Positions 33,428-43,452 are shown, counted from the first letter of the stretch. The stretch is 50,190 nt of DNA from Candidatus Hodarchaeota archaeon (GCA_016839785.1 JAEOTQ010000135.1:1-50190), one strand, 5' to 3'. Notes: a model not told the origin generated them from the letters alone. Translations and numbers: made by a program.

Positions 33428-34630
33428 TTGAAGATTGGCATTTTTACGGATTCATGGGTTCCTAATGTTAACGGTGTCGTCATATCAATTATCAATGAGG
33501 TTCAATCCCTCAGGGATAAGCATGAATTCGCAATCTTTGCACCGAAATTACGACAAAGTATTCCCTTCCAAATTGAGGGAATTCCAATCTATGAATTTCC
33601 AAGTGTCCCTTTTCCGCCATATCCAGGATACAATGTCGCTTTTCCAAGTTTGGGACTATCAAAAATCTTACACAAAGAAAAATTTGATCTTATTCACTGT
33701 CACTCCCCTTTCTCTCTCGGTTACTTTGCCACATTAACAGCCAGAAAATTTTATGATATCCCACTTCTTAATACTTATCATACTCACCTTGTGGAATATT
33801 CTGCTCATTTAGTTGGAGGATTCTATGCTGACAAGATAACAGCAATTCTAGAGGAAGCTGTTTGGCTGTACATTCGCTGGTTTTACAAATATTCAGATGT
33901 TATTGTTACACCGTCTAAAACACTACAATATGACTTACGTAAACATGGGGTGAAACCCCCTGTTTATTCCTTACCTAATATGATTTCCAAAGTATTTCTG
34001 ACTAATACGAAAGATACACAAGATGATATTGATCTCCAAGATGGAATTCGTAAAGAATATGGAATTAAGCCTTCGGCGAAAATAATTATTTATTGTGGAC
34101 GAGTTTCCTATGAGAAAAAACTTGAAGTATTACTGGAGGCATATAAAAGTATACACGGCTCTTATTCAGATAGTTTTCTCCTTATTGTGGGCGATGGCCC
34201 TCACCTAAAAACATATCAGAATCTGGCTGTAGAGTTAAAACTAAAAAATTGTGCATTTACAGGATTTATTAGTCATACAAAGTTACCAGCAGTATATCGA
34301 ATGGCTGATTTCATGGTAACTCCGAGTGATACTGAAACCCAAGGTTTAACTGTTCTAGAGGCAATGAGTCAAGGTTTACCAGTAGTAGGCGTGTCTGGGG
34401 GTGGTGTGGTTGATTATATTTCCCATCAACAAAACGGTTTGTTATCTCCACCAGGAGAAGTGTCAGGATTTGCCTCATCTATGAAAAAACTACTTGAAGA
34501 ACCTGATACAACGAAAAATTATTCGTATAACGCAATTAAAACTGCAAATAAATTCTCCTCTAAAGGATACACTTCTTTACTTGAAAAAGCGTTCCGATTA
34601 GCCCGTACACTTCATGCACAAAAAGATTAA
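33428..34630 (+). CDS. GT4-family glycosyltransferase (diacylglycerol glucosyltransferase-like)
   Basis: A 400-residue GT-B retaining glycosyltransferase of family GT4. The N-terminus MKIGIFTDSWVPNVNGVV holds the glycine loop, HCHSPFSLGYFA and NTYHTHLVEY form the acceptor side, and the donor site is IIYCGRVSYEKKLEVLLEA followed by the E-x7-E motif in DTETQGLTVLEAM. The pattern resembles bacterial and archaeal diacylglycerol glucosyltransferases and mannosyltransferases, so a lipid-linked role is likely but unproven. The start is TTG 33428. It stands 139 nt after the DHH gene and may end the transcript. Confidence 0.88.
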   Translation: MKIGIFTDSWVPNVNGVVISIINEVQSLRDKHEFAIFAPKLRQSIPFQIEGIPIYEFPSVPFPPYPGYNVAFPSLGLSKILHKEKFDLIHCHSPFSLGYFATLTARKFYDIPLLNTYHTHLVEYSAHLVGGFYADKITAILEEAVWLYIRWFYKYSDVIVTPSKTLQYDLRKHGVKPPVYSLPNMISKVFLTNTKDTQDDIDLQDGIRKEYGIKPSAKIIIYCGRVSYEKKLEVLLEAYKSIHGSYSDSFLLIVGDGPHLKTYQNLAVELKLKNCAFTGFISHTKLPAVYRMADFMVTPSDTETQGLTVLEAMSQGLPVVGVSGGGVVDYISHQQNGLLSPPGEVSGFASSMKKLLEEPDTTKNYSYNAIKTANKFSSKGYTSLLEKAFRLARTLHAQKD

Positions 34631-34760
34631 ATTCGCAATGTGCTTGTTAAACTAAATTCCTTCCAGTTTTTTGAATTTCAGACTCAGGATATACATTTTT
34701 ATTACGGTCTAGTATTAAACTCGTCTTACAAATGAATTGTAAATATCAAATGAAAATCAA

Positions 34761-35216
34761 GTGAAAGATGCGATTATTATGGCTTTACAACAAAACAACT
34801 CAGGAGACATTGAATCGCTGTTATTATTAATAATAGCGGTCATATTAGTTACTATAATCCTCTATGTCAGTGCACGTCTAATTGCAGGGAAAAAGGATAC
34901 TGATTCTGGATATATCATCCGTTTAGTGCTCATAGCAATAATTATTGTAATTTTGGTTGCCGTTGTTATCGGTGCAATTGTAAGTAGTGTTAGTGCTGTA
35001 CCATTTATCTCAACAGCTGCATTTCAGCTAGTACCTGTATTAATTTATCTTGCTATCGTGTATTTGCTCAAATATCTGCTTATCCCAGAGAAAGCTGAAT
35101 CAACAAACTGGCATGGTTCAATTTGGATTGCAGTTATCACATTATTCCTAATATATTTGATAAATGCAGTTGCAATAGAATTGGGTTTTCCTGCTCTTAT
35201 TGATGCGGGAATTTAA
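34761..35216 (+). CDS. Four-helix membrane protein, unknown
   Basis: A 151-residue protein with four hydrophobic segments (about 18-41, 52-76, 83-104 and 119-144) and short loops. I recognise no motif except Ile-rich helices, so no family. The start is GTG 34761, or ATG at 34779 (the seventh codon); the ATG at 34750 is out of frame and soon meets a stop. It follows the GT4 gene by 130 nt. Confidence 0.6.
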   Translation: MKDAIIMALQQNNSGDIESLLLLIIAVILVTIILYVSARLIAGKKDTDSGYIIRLVLIAIIIVILVAVVIGAIVSSVSAVPFISTAAFQLVPVLIYLAIVYLLKYLLIPEKAESTNWHGSIWIAVITLFLIYLINAVAIELGFPALIDAGI

Positions 35217-35382
35217 CCTCATCTTTCTTTTAATTTCAACAAATTTAATCCAAAATAGAATTCCAAAGATGCTTATGGAATGAAATTGTGAATAGGTTTC
35301 ATTATAAAAGCTAAAAATTATCAATATTCCAGACTGCTGTGAGGTAGAGCTTTCAGACATGAAATAGATAGGACGTATTAAA

Positions 35383-36201
35383 ATGTATAAAATCTCACGT
35401 TCCAACCCTAGATTTTCTAATTATCCACTTGGTTTACTTCGATCTTTAGTAGTGATATCGGATTGGGTTTCATTTGCTGATGAAACTAATAATATGACTA
35501 ATAAATGGTCTTACAAGAACCAATCCATCCAAACTATCAAAAACTCGAGTGTAATATTTATTCCAGTTGATTTCGCTCGTGTAATCCAAAATGGTAGTTC
35601 TTATATATTGCTCTATGGCGCTGGTATTTATTGGACTAATTTTTCTATTACTAGTCCGCATAGTATAACAACCGATCATCGGTACCTTACTGGCCTTTTG
35701 CTTCCTGAAAATAAATGGCTAGATAATCATTTTAACACCGAACCTTTCATTTTCCCTCCTGGAAACGATTTTATTGCAAGTGATCATATGTTAGAATTCC
35801 CATTCACTTCCCTAGGTGAACAAGATGATATTGCAGGGCAACGAAGACGGGCTTTTGGACGAGGCATTATCCTAGCACAATTAGTTTTTCCTTTTAAAGA
35901 ACCCCTACTAATGTTACGAAAAGCGACGGAAGGATACAATGAATTTGATACCCCCGACTCACCTATGCGAGTTTTGATTTCTGAATATGACAACCAAGAG
36001 AGAATAAATCAGATTGCAGTCGAAAAACCAGATGTAAAATATGAACTATCAATTCCTGGGATTAAGTCAATAAAGGCCGATCTTCTAAATTTCTTCCCTG
36101 AGAAATGGAGCAATGAAGTATATTTGAATGGCCTCCGGAGAGAAATTTCAAAGATTGCAAAGGATTTTGCCTTCATCGGAGCTCCCCTGATTCTTAAATA
36201 A
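35383..36201 (+). CDS. Hypothetical protein
   Basis: A 272-residue soluble protein starting at ATG 35383, with no signal peptide or membrane segment. It contains a basic segment GQRRRAFGRG (around 157-166) after an FPPGNDFIASDHMLEFPF section, and a charged C-terminal helix LRREISKIAKDF. I recognise no domain. The gene is isolated between 166 nt and 132 nt of intergenic DNA. It may be lineage-specific. Confidence 0.5.
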   Translation: MYKISRSNPRFSNYPLGLLRSLVVISDWVSFADETNNMTNKWSYKNQSIQTIKNSSVIFIPVDFARVIQNGSSYILLYGAGIYWTNFSITSPHSITTDHRYLTGLLLPENKWLDNHFNTEPFIFPPGNDFIASDHMLEFPFTSLGEQDDIAGQRRRAFGRGIILAQLVFPFKEPLLMLRKATEGYNEFDTPDSPMRVLISEYDNQERINQIAVEKPDVKYELSIPGIKSIKADLLNFFPEKWSNEVYLNGLRREISKIAKDFAFIGAPLILK

Positions 36202-36260
36202 ACTTTTCAGAAATCTTTGGTTCTATAAAAAACAAAACTAATGAAAAGTCTAGAATTTAG

Positions 36261-36278
36261 CGATAAAAACTTTTTAAG
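36261..36278 (+). promoter_or_regulatory. Probable archaeal BRE/TATA element
   Basis: CGATAAAAACTTTTTAAG (36261-36278) gives a purine-rich BRE-like half and a TTTTTAAG TATA-like half about 55 nt before the ATG at 36334. The predicted start of transcription would be near 36300, upstream of that ATG. Identified by eye; no promoter mapping was available. Confidence 0.35.
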
Positions 36279-36333
36279 GAATACACTTCATAGTAATTTG
36301 TTTTAATCCAATCACCTTCAGGTGGATCGAAAG

Positions 36334-36669
36334 ATGGCACTTCTTTGGAGTGAAGACCAAACGGAGTTATTAAATTACTCCTTGAGAAATTTTTTAATGT
36401 CATTACATGACATTGATCGATTCAAATCAAGATATTATTACTTAGCTACACCTTTCAGTAGAGGTTACAGATTTTTTGACGTAGAAAATCAATCTCTTCA
36501 AGAAACAATAATAAATGCATTAGAAATTCTTAATGAACAAGAAATTGATCGAATTAACGTAGAAAATGATGGTGGATTTCCAATATTAACTATTTTCTTA
36601 GAAACAGGCCCCACAGTCATAATAGAAGATTACGTATCTGGTAAACCTCTAGCAAATGTCAAATTATAA
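36334..36669 (+). CDS. Small hypothetical protein
   Basis: A 111-residue protein from ATG 36334 (MALLWSEDQTELLN). AGGTGG at 36320-36325 is 8 nt upstream, which favours this start over the in-frame GTG at 36322. The second half looks alpha/beta: EIDRINVENDGGFPILTIFLETG then VIIEDYVSGKP. No family is recognised; it could be a small regulatory or DNA-mimic-like acidic protein, but this is unsupported. It is followed, on the opposite strand, by a GNAT gene. Confidence 0.5.
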   Translation: MALLWSEDQTELLNYSLRNFLMSLHDIDRFKSRYYYLATPFSRGYRFFDVENQSLQETIINALEILNEQEIDRINVENDGGFPILTIFLETGPTVIIEDYVSGKPLANVKL

Positions 36670-36709
36670 TGTGTGAGTAATTCATTCCGATCAGTGAAAA
36701 GAAATTATG

Positions 36710-37246
36710 CTAGAAGAGATCGTTTTGTTCACTTAATTTCAATCTTAATAAATCAGTTCCAGCCGAACGGACTTGATCGAATTTTTGGAATCCAATATTC
36801 GTATAAAAACTCATTGCGGCCTTATTATTCTGTTGTACACCTAATTCAATGGCTTGAATTCCATCCTCTTTACACTCATCTATTAAATGGGTCATAACTT
36901 GACTACCAATAGCGTTCCGTTGCTTTTCTTTTTTTAAAACAATAGCTGTAATCCATAATGTACTTATCTCCTTATTCATCCAGAGAAATCCAATGTTTTG
37001 TCTTGTATCTTGTATGAGTAGAACATGGTGAGATTTGAGACTCAGTGCTTCATTAATATCCTTAAACCAACTCTCCCATCGAAATTTTCCATTCCAAGCT
37101 ATATTTACTATTTCATCCATTTCGGTATGAAATAACTCCTCGATAAAATCCATATCATTTAGTGTGGCTTTTATTAGTGATAAAGGTGGATTCTCTGAAA
37201 TCTGAACTTTTTCTCCAGTTAACATCTTTGTTAGTCTCATTACCAC
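36710..37246 (-). CDS. GNAT family N-acetyltransferase
   Basis: A 178-residue GNAT enzyme. The acetyl-CoA loop is KKEKQRNAIGSQVMTHLID (about 118-136; Q/R-x2-G-x-G/A variant), followed by GIQAIELGVQQNNKAAMSFYTNIGFQKFDQ, which is the characteristic final strand-helix-strand. The opening ~60 residues and SLIKATLNDMDFIEELF are typical of the ribosomal-protein/protein acetyltransferase type. ATG at 37246-37244 is the start. The substrate is unknown. It diverges from the GT4 gene at 37381. Confidence 0.8.
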   Translation of the reverse strand: MVMRLTKMLTGEKVQISENPPLSLIKATLNDMDFIEELFHTEMDEIVNIAWNGKFRWESWFKDINEALSLKSHHVLLIQDTRQNIGFLWMNKEISTLWITAIVLKKEKQRNAIGSQVMTHLIDECKEDGIQAIELGVQQNNKAAMSFYTNIGFQKFDQVRSAGTDLLRLKLSEQNDLF

Positions 37247-37380
37247 TGGAATAATTATTCCTTATTTTCGACAAATTAACTGCATTTAAAAATTATAGGC
37301 TAATGCATATTTTAGTAAAGAAAATATTACGTAATCTCATTATTTACATTTCTGTTTTACTGGAAGTGTTTATTCATCAC

Positions 37381-38409
37381 ATGAAAATTAATTTTATTCT
37401 TGATATGGAACAAGGGTTAGTAGGTAGTGGTGTGTACAATTCTGCTGTACGTCTTGCTAAACGGCTTGAATCCTTTGGAATTAAGACTGATATTAACGGA
37501 AAAAATCCTCCTTACGACATCTATCACTTCCACACAGCCCTACCTCAATCATTATTGAAAGCCCGAATTTTAAACAAGCGAATTGGTCGAAAATACAAAA
37601 TTATAATGACAGGACACACTACTATCGAGGATTTTCGCAATAGCTTTCTTTTTTCTAATAGAATAGACTATGCCTTGACTCCCTACTTAACAAAATATTA
37701 TTCTTATGCAGATTACCTCGTTGCTGTTAGTGATTATAACAAAATGCTACTACAACGATATGGGTTCAATCCTGCCACTATTCGTGTTGTTTCGAATGGT
37801 ATCGACCTCTCTACAAATCGGAAGAACTCAATAATACGTAAAAACGCACGGAAGCACCTTGGTTTAAGAGAAGATGAATTTCTAATTATTTCCGTAGGCC
37901 TATGTATTTATCGTAAAGCACCTGATATCTTCACTGAAACTGCTTTAATTACCCCTAACCATCGCTTCATGTGGATTGGTAAATATCTTCCTTTAGGAAC
38001 AATTGCTCATTCACCCTATCTAAGAAAACATTTTAAGAAGGCAAGATCTGCCTCAAATATTCAGTTCACAGGTTATATCTCGAAAAAAACACTAGACGCC
38101 CTTTGGAATGCATCCGATATTTTTCTTTACGTAAGTCGAGAAGAGAATCAAGGCATAGCATTACTTGAAAGTATCGCTTATGGAAATATTCCTGTGATAA
38201 GAGATCACCCAGTGTTTAATTGGTTAACAGATGAGAAAGATTGTTTGAAAGGGAACACACCAGAGGAATTTTCAGCTCATATCAATAAACTCGCCTCAAA
38301 CAACCCACTTCAAAAATCATTAGTGAAACAGGGTAACCTTACATTAAAGAAACATGATATAAATAATTCTATACGTACACTGGCTGACTTATACTCTGAG
38401 CTAGTTTAA
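37381..38409 (+). CDS. GT4-family glycosyltransferase
   Basis: A 342-residue GT-B glycosyltransferase from ATG 37381 (MKINFILDMEQGLVGSGVYN). An upstream ATG at 37303 would add a hydrophobic stretch unlike the family, so I reject it. The acceptor-side loop contains DIYHFHTALPQ and MTGHTTIEDF, and the donor half shows VSNGIDLSTN, IISVGLCIYRKAPDIF and the E-x7-E pair in EENQGIALLESIA. It transfers a sugar from a nucleotide donor with retention, acceptor unknown. It is followed after 73 nt by the convergent giant surface-protein gene, whose many sequons could be glycosylation targets (speculation). Confidence 0.82.
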   Translation: MKINFILDMEQGLVGSGVYNSAVRLAKRLESFGIKTDINGKNPPYDIYHFHTALPQSLLKARILNKRIGRKYKIIMTGHTTIEDFRNSFLFSNRIDYALTPYLTKYYSYADYLVAVSDYNKMLLQRYGFNPATIRVVSNGIDLSTNRKNSIIRKNARKHLGLREDEFLIISVGLCIYRKAPDIFTETALITPNHRFMWIGKYLPLGTIAHSPYLRKHFKKARSASNIQFTGYISKKTLDALWNASDIFLYVSREENQGIALLESIAYGNIPVIRDHPVFNWLTDEKDCLKGNTPEEFSAHINKLASNNPLQKSLVKQGNLTLKKHDINNSIRTLADLYSELV

Positions 38410-38482
38410 AGAGCATAGGGAAAATATCAGGTAGAAAAAAATGGATTGAAGAAAAATAAATTTCTTCAACAGAGTTTTTTGA

Positions 38483-41368
38483 TTAAGATTTATTGATTCT
38501 AAACATAAGGCCTGCTGCAGCTAATCCCAAAGCAACAAAGATGCCAAATCCACCAACACTGACAAGGATATCAAAGAATCCTACTTGGTTGGGTTTTTCT
38601 ATATCTCGTTCTACTACCTCAAATTCAATTGAACCGATTGATTCTAAGCTATTCGAAACAAAAATCTCAAGATTATAATTCTTGGGTTCCATTGATATTC
38701 CAACAACAAGATCTATGTAATACACTCCCAGTTGTTCATAAACAATTAAGTTTCCTCCTGGACCTTCTTCTGATAACGAGGAGAATAAATCCAATCCTCC
38801 AATTTGTTTCAAAGTCTCAGAAAGTTGAATAGTAAAATTAATAGTTAATTGTTCACCTTGCTTTATGGTAGGTATTGTACTAGAAGATATAATTTCAAGG
38901 GTTCCCTGAATTGAAATTACTAATGGAGATATTCCCACTTCAGCAAAACTTGTCGCATTCTGTGAATAAGGAGTATTCCACCGAATTTTAAATGTGTAAG
39001 TTCCGCTTTTAATGTTCGGATTGATAGAGTTAAACCAAACGATGGTATTACCAATGTTATGATAATGAAATTCTTGAGTAATATCAATTTCTCCGGCCGT
39101 GGTGCCAGTTTCATCCAGGAAAAGTCGTAAGTCTATATCGAAAATAGGAATATCCAATATAGAGCTTATATTTCGATCGGGATAGTTCGTTTCTAACGTA
39201 TTGTTTATATTCAGGAACTCCAACGAAATATTTCCACCTAAATAATCAGTTAGGTAAAAGGATGTTCCAGGTAAATTTTCCTCTGTTACATTTATTGTGA
39301 ACTCTACCCTAGGTAATGTAATTGGAATTTCAAGAGAAATACTTGATTGACCTAGTCCACTAAGGGTCGGATTCGTTGCTATTAAAGAAACTGAGATATT
39401 TGCTGATATATTTCCAAATATTCCTCGACTTGGTACTTGAAAATTAACAGCAACTGATTGAGTATTATTTAGAGGAGAAGTGAAATTACCATCAATTACC
39501 GAATCACCTTCATTATTAAACGGAATGATCCCAAAGACATCCCAATTGATAATTTCCTCAGATTTCCAAGTGCTTTCCCATTGATAAGACGAATAAGCCG
39601 AACCTATTATTAAGTACTCAAAATCATACCATTCAGTAGGGGTAGAATTCGCTTCTAGATATCCTAAAACGGTTAGATTATCTCCAGGAGAGATTGATTC
39701 TATTTCTGTCTCTTGCTCAAAATATTCTGTGAATACGGATTCATTAGCTACTGTTTTATTAGTTGAACCTCGTAGAAGATAATAATCTTGAATGACAAAA
39801 TTAATTTGATCTTCAACAATGAAAGAAATGTTAATTGTCTTCGTCTGAACTTTAGTGGGAGGTTCTCCTGTGTCTATTTGATGGATTTTAAAGATGAAAA
39901 TCCAAGAACCCATATACACCTGATGTGTAGGTAGTTGTATTCTAACTTCAGCCTGAGCTTCTGATGCCACACTTGTATTTTCTGGAGCGTCAATGTCTAT
40001 TTTAAAGGTACTCGATAAATTTTCTCTAAAACTTTGATGGAACCATGTAGAACTGATATCTCCTGTGATATGAGATTCTATATTCGAGATTGGACCTGTG
40101 TTAAGCTCAGGCTCAGTTACAATATTAATTACGATATTGTCAAGTAACCAAAACGATGTTTTATTGTTTGCATATGAATTCGCATCTGGTAATATAAATC
40201 TTAAAGTTTCTGTGGATGATGGCATTAAATCGTCAGTTTTAAATATAAATTCTGCTTTCTCCCATTCATGACTGCCTGAATTGAGAGTTTCATTTTTCCA
40301 TGTGTTTTCCGAACCATATGAAAAAATCAATTTAGGAGGGGCTTCAGCTAATATAAGAGAATCCAATCTACCAGTATAATAGCCATCCGCATTAACACCA
40401 GTATCCATTCCCACGAAGATTGCCTTTACTGAAGTAGTATTATCAGGTAAAGTATAGCGTAATATTTGATCGGTATATCCTTTCTCATCTGGTTCAAAGG
40501 AGCGTGAATCTTCCGAGCTCGAGGTAATAAAACTGATTAAATCTCCACTTATATTAAACGCCTCTAAGCGAAGAAACCAGTAATTATCATCAGTATGACC
40601 AGTAGCTCGTGCTGATAAGGTAATTGTACGACCAGATGTAAGTCCAGTGATTGTTTGATTCACTAGATATCCCTCGGTTGCATTTATACTGGCATAATAA
40701 TCTCCTTGACTTGCATTCAATGGATTATTGATAATCGTCACATTACCTGGAGTTGTCCATCCAGTTAGATTTCCCGTTTCAAAACTTGGATTTATAAGTA
40801 AATTTTCACCTTGAGATAAATAATCAAAGGTAACTCGGTATTTAGTGTTTTCTTGTAAAATCGATTTGTTATTATAGACTTCTACGGCATTTAAATCAGG
40901 ATCAAAACCCTCTGTGATATTTAGGAATCCCTCTGTAGCCGTAAAAAAATCGAAACCAGCGTTTTCCCAATCATCTGTAGTTTCTGCATCAAAGTTCGGA
41001 TCAGTAAACACATCCTGATAATAGCTATTGAAATCAAAACTTACTTCGCTAATTGGAGATTCTAACCGCCATTCAAGCGACCCATTCATTTCATCAGTAC
41101 CACTTTCAGCTGTTATAGTCACCCAGTCTCCAGGAGCGTATGTATCGGCATCTGTGGTTAATGTTGTTCGTCCATTAGTGACTTGAGAGACTGTTTTGAG
41201 GTTAGGGATATTATCGTTAGATATTTGGTTATCGTTATCCTGAGTCAGCTGAACTTGTTTCCACACGTCTTGGTTGAAGGAAAAAGAAGTCTGTTGGGTT
41301 TGACCATAGATTCCGACAATAAACAGCAAAATTATACTTAATGGGATGATCTTATTTTGGATTTTCAT
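38483..41368 (-). CDS. Giant secreted or membrane-anchored surface protein
   Basis: A protein of about 961 residues. ATG at 41368 (MKIQNKIIPLS) gives a good signal peptide (~3-22); the GTG at 41377 adds three residues. The bulk is an extracytoplasmic beta-rich region, with NPSFETGNLTGWTTPG near 190, which recalls carbohydrate-binding-module folds (CBM4/9-like), and later beta-sandwich segments. It has many Asn-x-Ser/Thr sequons. A C-terminal membrane helix (about 935-955) ends with IN-K-S. Such proteins are likely S-layer or adhesion components. The closest neighbours are a GT4 glycosyltransferase and a TPR protein. The function is inferred. Confidence 0.7.
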   Translation of the reverse strand: MKIQNKIIPLSIILLFIVGIYGQTQQTSFSFNQDVWKQVQLTQDNDNQISNDNIPNLKTVSQVTNGRTTLTTDADTYAPGDWVTITAESGTDEMNGSLEWRLESPISEVSFDFNSYYQDVFTDPNFDAETTDDWENAGFDFFTATEGFLNITEGFDPDLNAVEVYNNKSILQENTKYRVTFDYLSQGENLLINPSFETGNLTGWTTPGNVTIINNPLNASQGDYYASINATEGYLVNQTITGLTSGRTITLSARATGHTDDNYWFLRLEAFNISGDLISFITSSSEDSRSFEPDEKGYTDQILRYTLPDNTTSVKAIFVGMDTGVNADGYYTGRLDSLILAEAPPKLIFSYGSENTWKNETLNSGSHEWEKAEFIFKTDDLMPSSTETLRFILPDANSYANNKTSFWLLDNIVINIVTEPELNTGPISNIESHITGDISSTWFHQSFRENLSSTFKIDIDAPENTSVASEAQAEVRIQLPTHQVYMGSWIFIFKIHQIDTGEPPTKVQTKTINISFIVEDQINFVIQDYYLLRGSTNKTVANESVFTEYFEQETEIESISPGDNLTVLGYLEANSTPTEWYDFEYLIIGSAYSSYQWESTWKSEEIINWDVFGIIPFNNEGDSVIDGNFTSPLNNTQSVAVNFQVPSRGIFGNISANISVSLIATNPTLSGLGQSSISLEIPITLPRVEFTINVTEENLPGTSFYLTDYLGGNISLEFLNINNTLETNYPDRNISSILDIPIFDIDLRLFLDETGTTAGEIDITQEFHYHNIGNTIVWFNSINPNIKSGTYTFKIRWNTPYSQNATSFAEVGISPLVISIQGTLEIISSSTIPTIKQGEQLTINFTIQLSETLKQIGGLDLFSSLSEEGPGGNLIVYEQLGVYYIDLVVGISMEPKNYNLEIFVSNSLESIGSIEFEVVERDIEKPNQVGFFDILVSVGGFGIFVALGLAAAGLMFRINKS

Positions 41369-41415
41369 TGATTTCACAGCAATCGATCTTTTTCAAGATA
41401 ATTTACAATTCTCTG

Positions 41416-41431
41416 GGAAGACTGGTCTTCC
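41416..41431. repeat. 7-bp perfect inverted repeat
   Basis: GGAAGAC at 41416-41422 and GTCTTCC at 41425-41431 flank a 2-nt centre, in the 205-nt region between divergent surface-protein and TPR genes. It may be an operator or chance. Confidence 0.25.
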
Positions 41432-41573
41432 AAGATCTATCTGGAGGGTTTTAGCAAATGGTTTTTAACTTTACCAATCTCTTAGTTCCAAATCGTGAAT
41501 ATTTGTACCTCGGAAAATTGGATTTTATATCAAAAATTTTAAGAAATTTCAATTACCAAATGACATTTAGAAT

Positions 41574-43415
41574 ATGTCTGAACCTCTCCTCCTCCTGAAT
41601 CAGCGAATCAAAGCAGGGAAACAAGCACTTTTCGAAAAAAAATTCGAAACGGCGATCAAAGCATTTGAAGAAGCTACCATCATTGGAAAAAACATATCCC
41701 CAGCCTTGGATAATATTGTCGGAATTTCTTTTGGGAATATTGCACTAGCATTAGCCCTGCAAGGCAAAACCGACCTTGTATTAGACTATATACTCCGAGC
41801 AGCTGATCATTTAGCGAAAATAACTGAGAAACCCCTTGTTTATACCTCAATTCTACATGGTCTAGGATTAGACTTTCAGAAACTTAACTTACATGACTCT
41901 TCAATAATTCTACTAAAGATAGCCCTAGATTTAGCTCGTAAGAATGCACCTGAACAGGATACAAGACTGATATCCATTATAACCCGACAACTTGCATTTT
42001 CATATAGTGAAATTAACAATCTATACGCTTCAGCAAAGCTATTTCGAATCTCAGGTGATTTAGAAGAACAAGCATCGACAGCAGTCGATTTATATAAGAA
42101 CTCAGCTTATCTATATTACAAAGATAGAGTAAGAGAAGAAGCACTTAATATTCTTGAAACTGCGTTTGATAAAGCGGGAATTATTGGTGATAGCGATAAT
42201 CAGAATGAAATTGCACGATTTCAAGTTACGATATCTTATGAAATCATGAAAAAATTTGCTACACACGGATTATCCCAAAGAGCTGTTGCTTACTCAGAAA
42301 TTTGTGTTACAAAAGCTCGTTACCTGAAAGATCACGTTTCATCTGCCAAAATTCTCTATGAGACTGCTTCAATATTACAATCTATAGGTAAAATCTGGCA
42401 GAGGAATAATCTCTTAAAACAGGTTATAATAGAAGATACATCACATGAAACGGAACGAATCCGTCAACGTGCTATTTTACTCTTAGCGGTTCATTTCTTG
42501 GAAATTGAGAATTTCAGTGAAGCGCATTTCTACCTCGAACAACTATCATTGGAAAAAATAAATGAAATAAATCCTCGACTATCACAAAAATTAACGGAAG
42601 TAGCTAAAAGCCTGGAAAAATCACAACAACGTGGAATGATACAGACAGATCTTCGATTCTCAAGAAGCGATTTAGATTTACCTGTGGATCAGCTTCTTAA
42701 GGAAGAAGATGAAGAATTAATGATCTTTACAGCCCCAGAGAAGCCCTCTTCGCTAGAATTAGAGGAATTAAATTTCAACCTGCAAACCAGTCAATTAGGA
42801 GACCAGCTCAAACCCCCATCAGTTGAATCTTTGGAAGCATTATTCGATACGGAAGTCAGCTTGCCTGTAGAACCTGTACAAACGTCTGAAATTATTCAAG
42901 AAGTGGACGTGACTCTACCTGAAAGGCCAATTACAACTGAAAATATCGAAGTGCAACCTACTAGAGAATCACAAATAGACAGAGTTTTTAGTGCTCATCA
43001 GGAGGCTACAAATTCCCATCTACCAAGTTCTACCGAAATTTTTGATTTGATACAGCCCTCTCATCAATCTATTATTCATATTACTGATGAATCCGCAGGT
43101 GAACCTGAAGGTAATATTCGATACGAGGTTGGTCGACGATTACAAAAGGCAGGATGGTCTGTTCATCTAAATTTTTCCACTGACATTCATCAAGGAGCGG
43201 AACCAGATATTCTCGCAGAGAAAGGGTTAATAAGGAAGAGAAAAAAGCTGATATTTTTTGCAGAACATGTTCCTGATGCAGAAATTTGTTCTTTCCTTTT
43301 ACAATCAAATCCTGAGGCGGGAGAAAGAATTATTTACCTTCTTGAAGGAAATCCACACGAAGCGGATGTTTCCTCTCTCGTCAAAGTTATTAACCGAATT
43401 GATCAGTTATTCTGA
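41574..43415 (+). CDS. TPR-like protein with acidic linker and possible nuclease-fold C-terminal domain
   Basis: A 613-residue protein starting at ATG 41574. Residues 1-350 are TPR-like helical repeats (IKAFEEATIIGK; ALALQGKTDLVLDY; LILLKIALDLARK; LNILETAFDKAG). Residues about 360-500 form an acidic low-complexity linker rich in E/S/P/T. The C-terminal ~110 residues read EVGRRLQKAGWSVHLNF, AEPDILAEKG, KKLIFFAE and RIIYLLEG, and recall a restriction-endonuclease-like (PD-(D/E)xK) fold, but the K of the E-x-K pair is not clear. A scaffolding role with DNA or protein binding is possible. It converges with adk. Confidence 0.65.
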   Translation: MSEPLLLLNQRIKAGKQALFEKKFETAIKAFEEATIIGKNISPALDNIVGISFGNIALALALQGKTDLVLDYILRAADHLAKITEKPLVYTSILHGLGLDFQKLNLHDSSIILLKIALDLARKNAPEQDTRLISIITRQLAFSYSEINNLYASAKLFRISGDLEEQASTAVDLYKNSAYLYYKDRVREEALNILETAFDKAGIIGDSDNQNEIARFQVTISYEIMKKFATHGLSQRAVAYSEICVTKARYLKDHVSSAKILYETASILQSIGKIWQRNNLLKQVIIEDTSHETERIRQRAILLLAVHFLEIENFSEAHFYLEQLSLEKINEINPRLSQKLTEVAKSLEKSQQRGMIQTDLRFSRSDLDLPVDQLLKEEDEELMIFTAPEKPSSLELEELNFNLQTSQLGDQLKPPSVESLEALFDTEVSLPVEPVQTSEIIQEVDVTLPERPITTENIEVQPTRESQIDRVFSAHQEATNSHLPSSTEIFDLIQPSHQSIIHITDESAGEPEGNIRYEVGRRLQKAGWSVHLNFSTDIHQGAEPDILAEKGLIRKRKKLIFFAEHVPDAEICSFLLQSNPEAGERIIYLLEGNPHEADVSSLVKVINRIDQLF

Positions 43416-43452
43416 AACTCAATTGAGAACTGGGAGGGAAATTGTTCTTTCA

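Noticed and set aside
37303..37380. Hydrophobic N-terminal extension of the GT4 at 37381
   Set aside because: GT4 proteins begin with the MKINFIL-type strand, found at 37381; the extension has no ribosome site.
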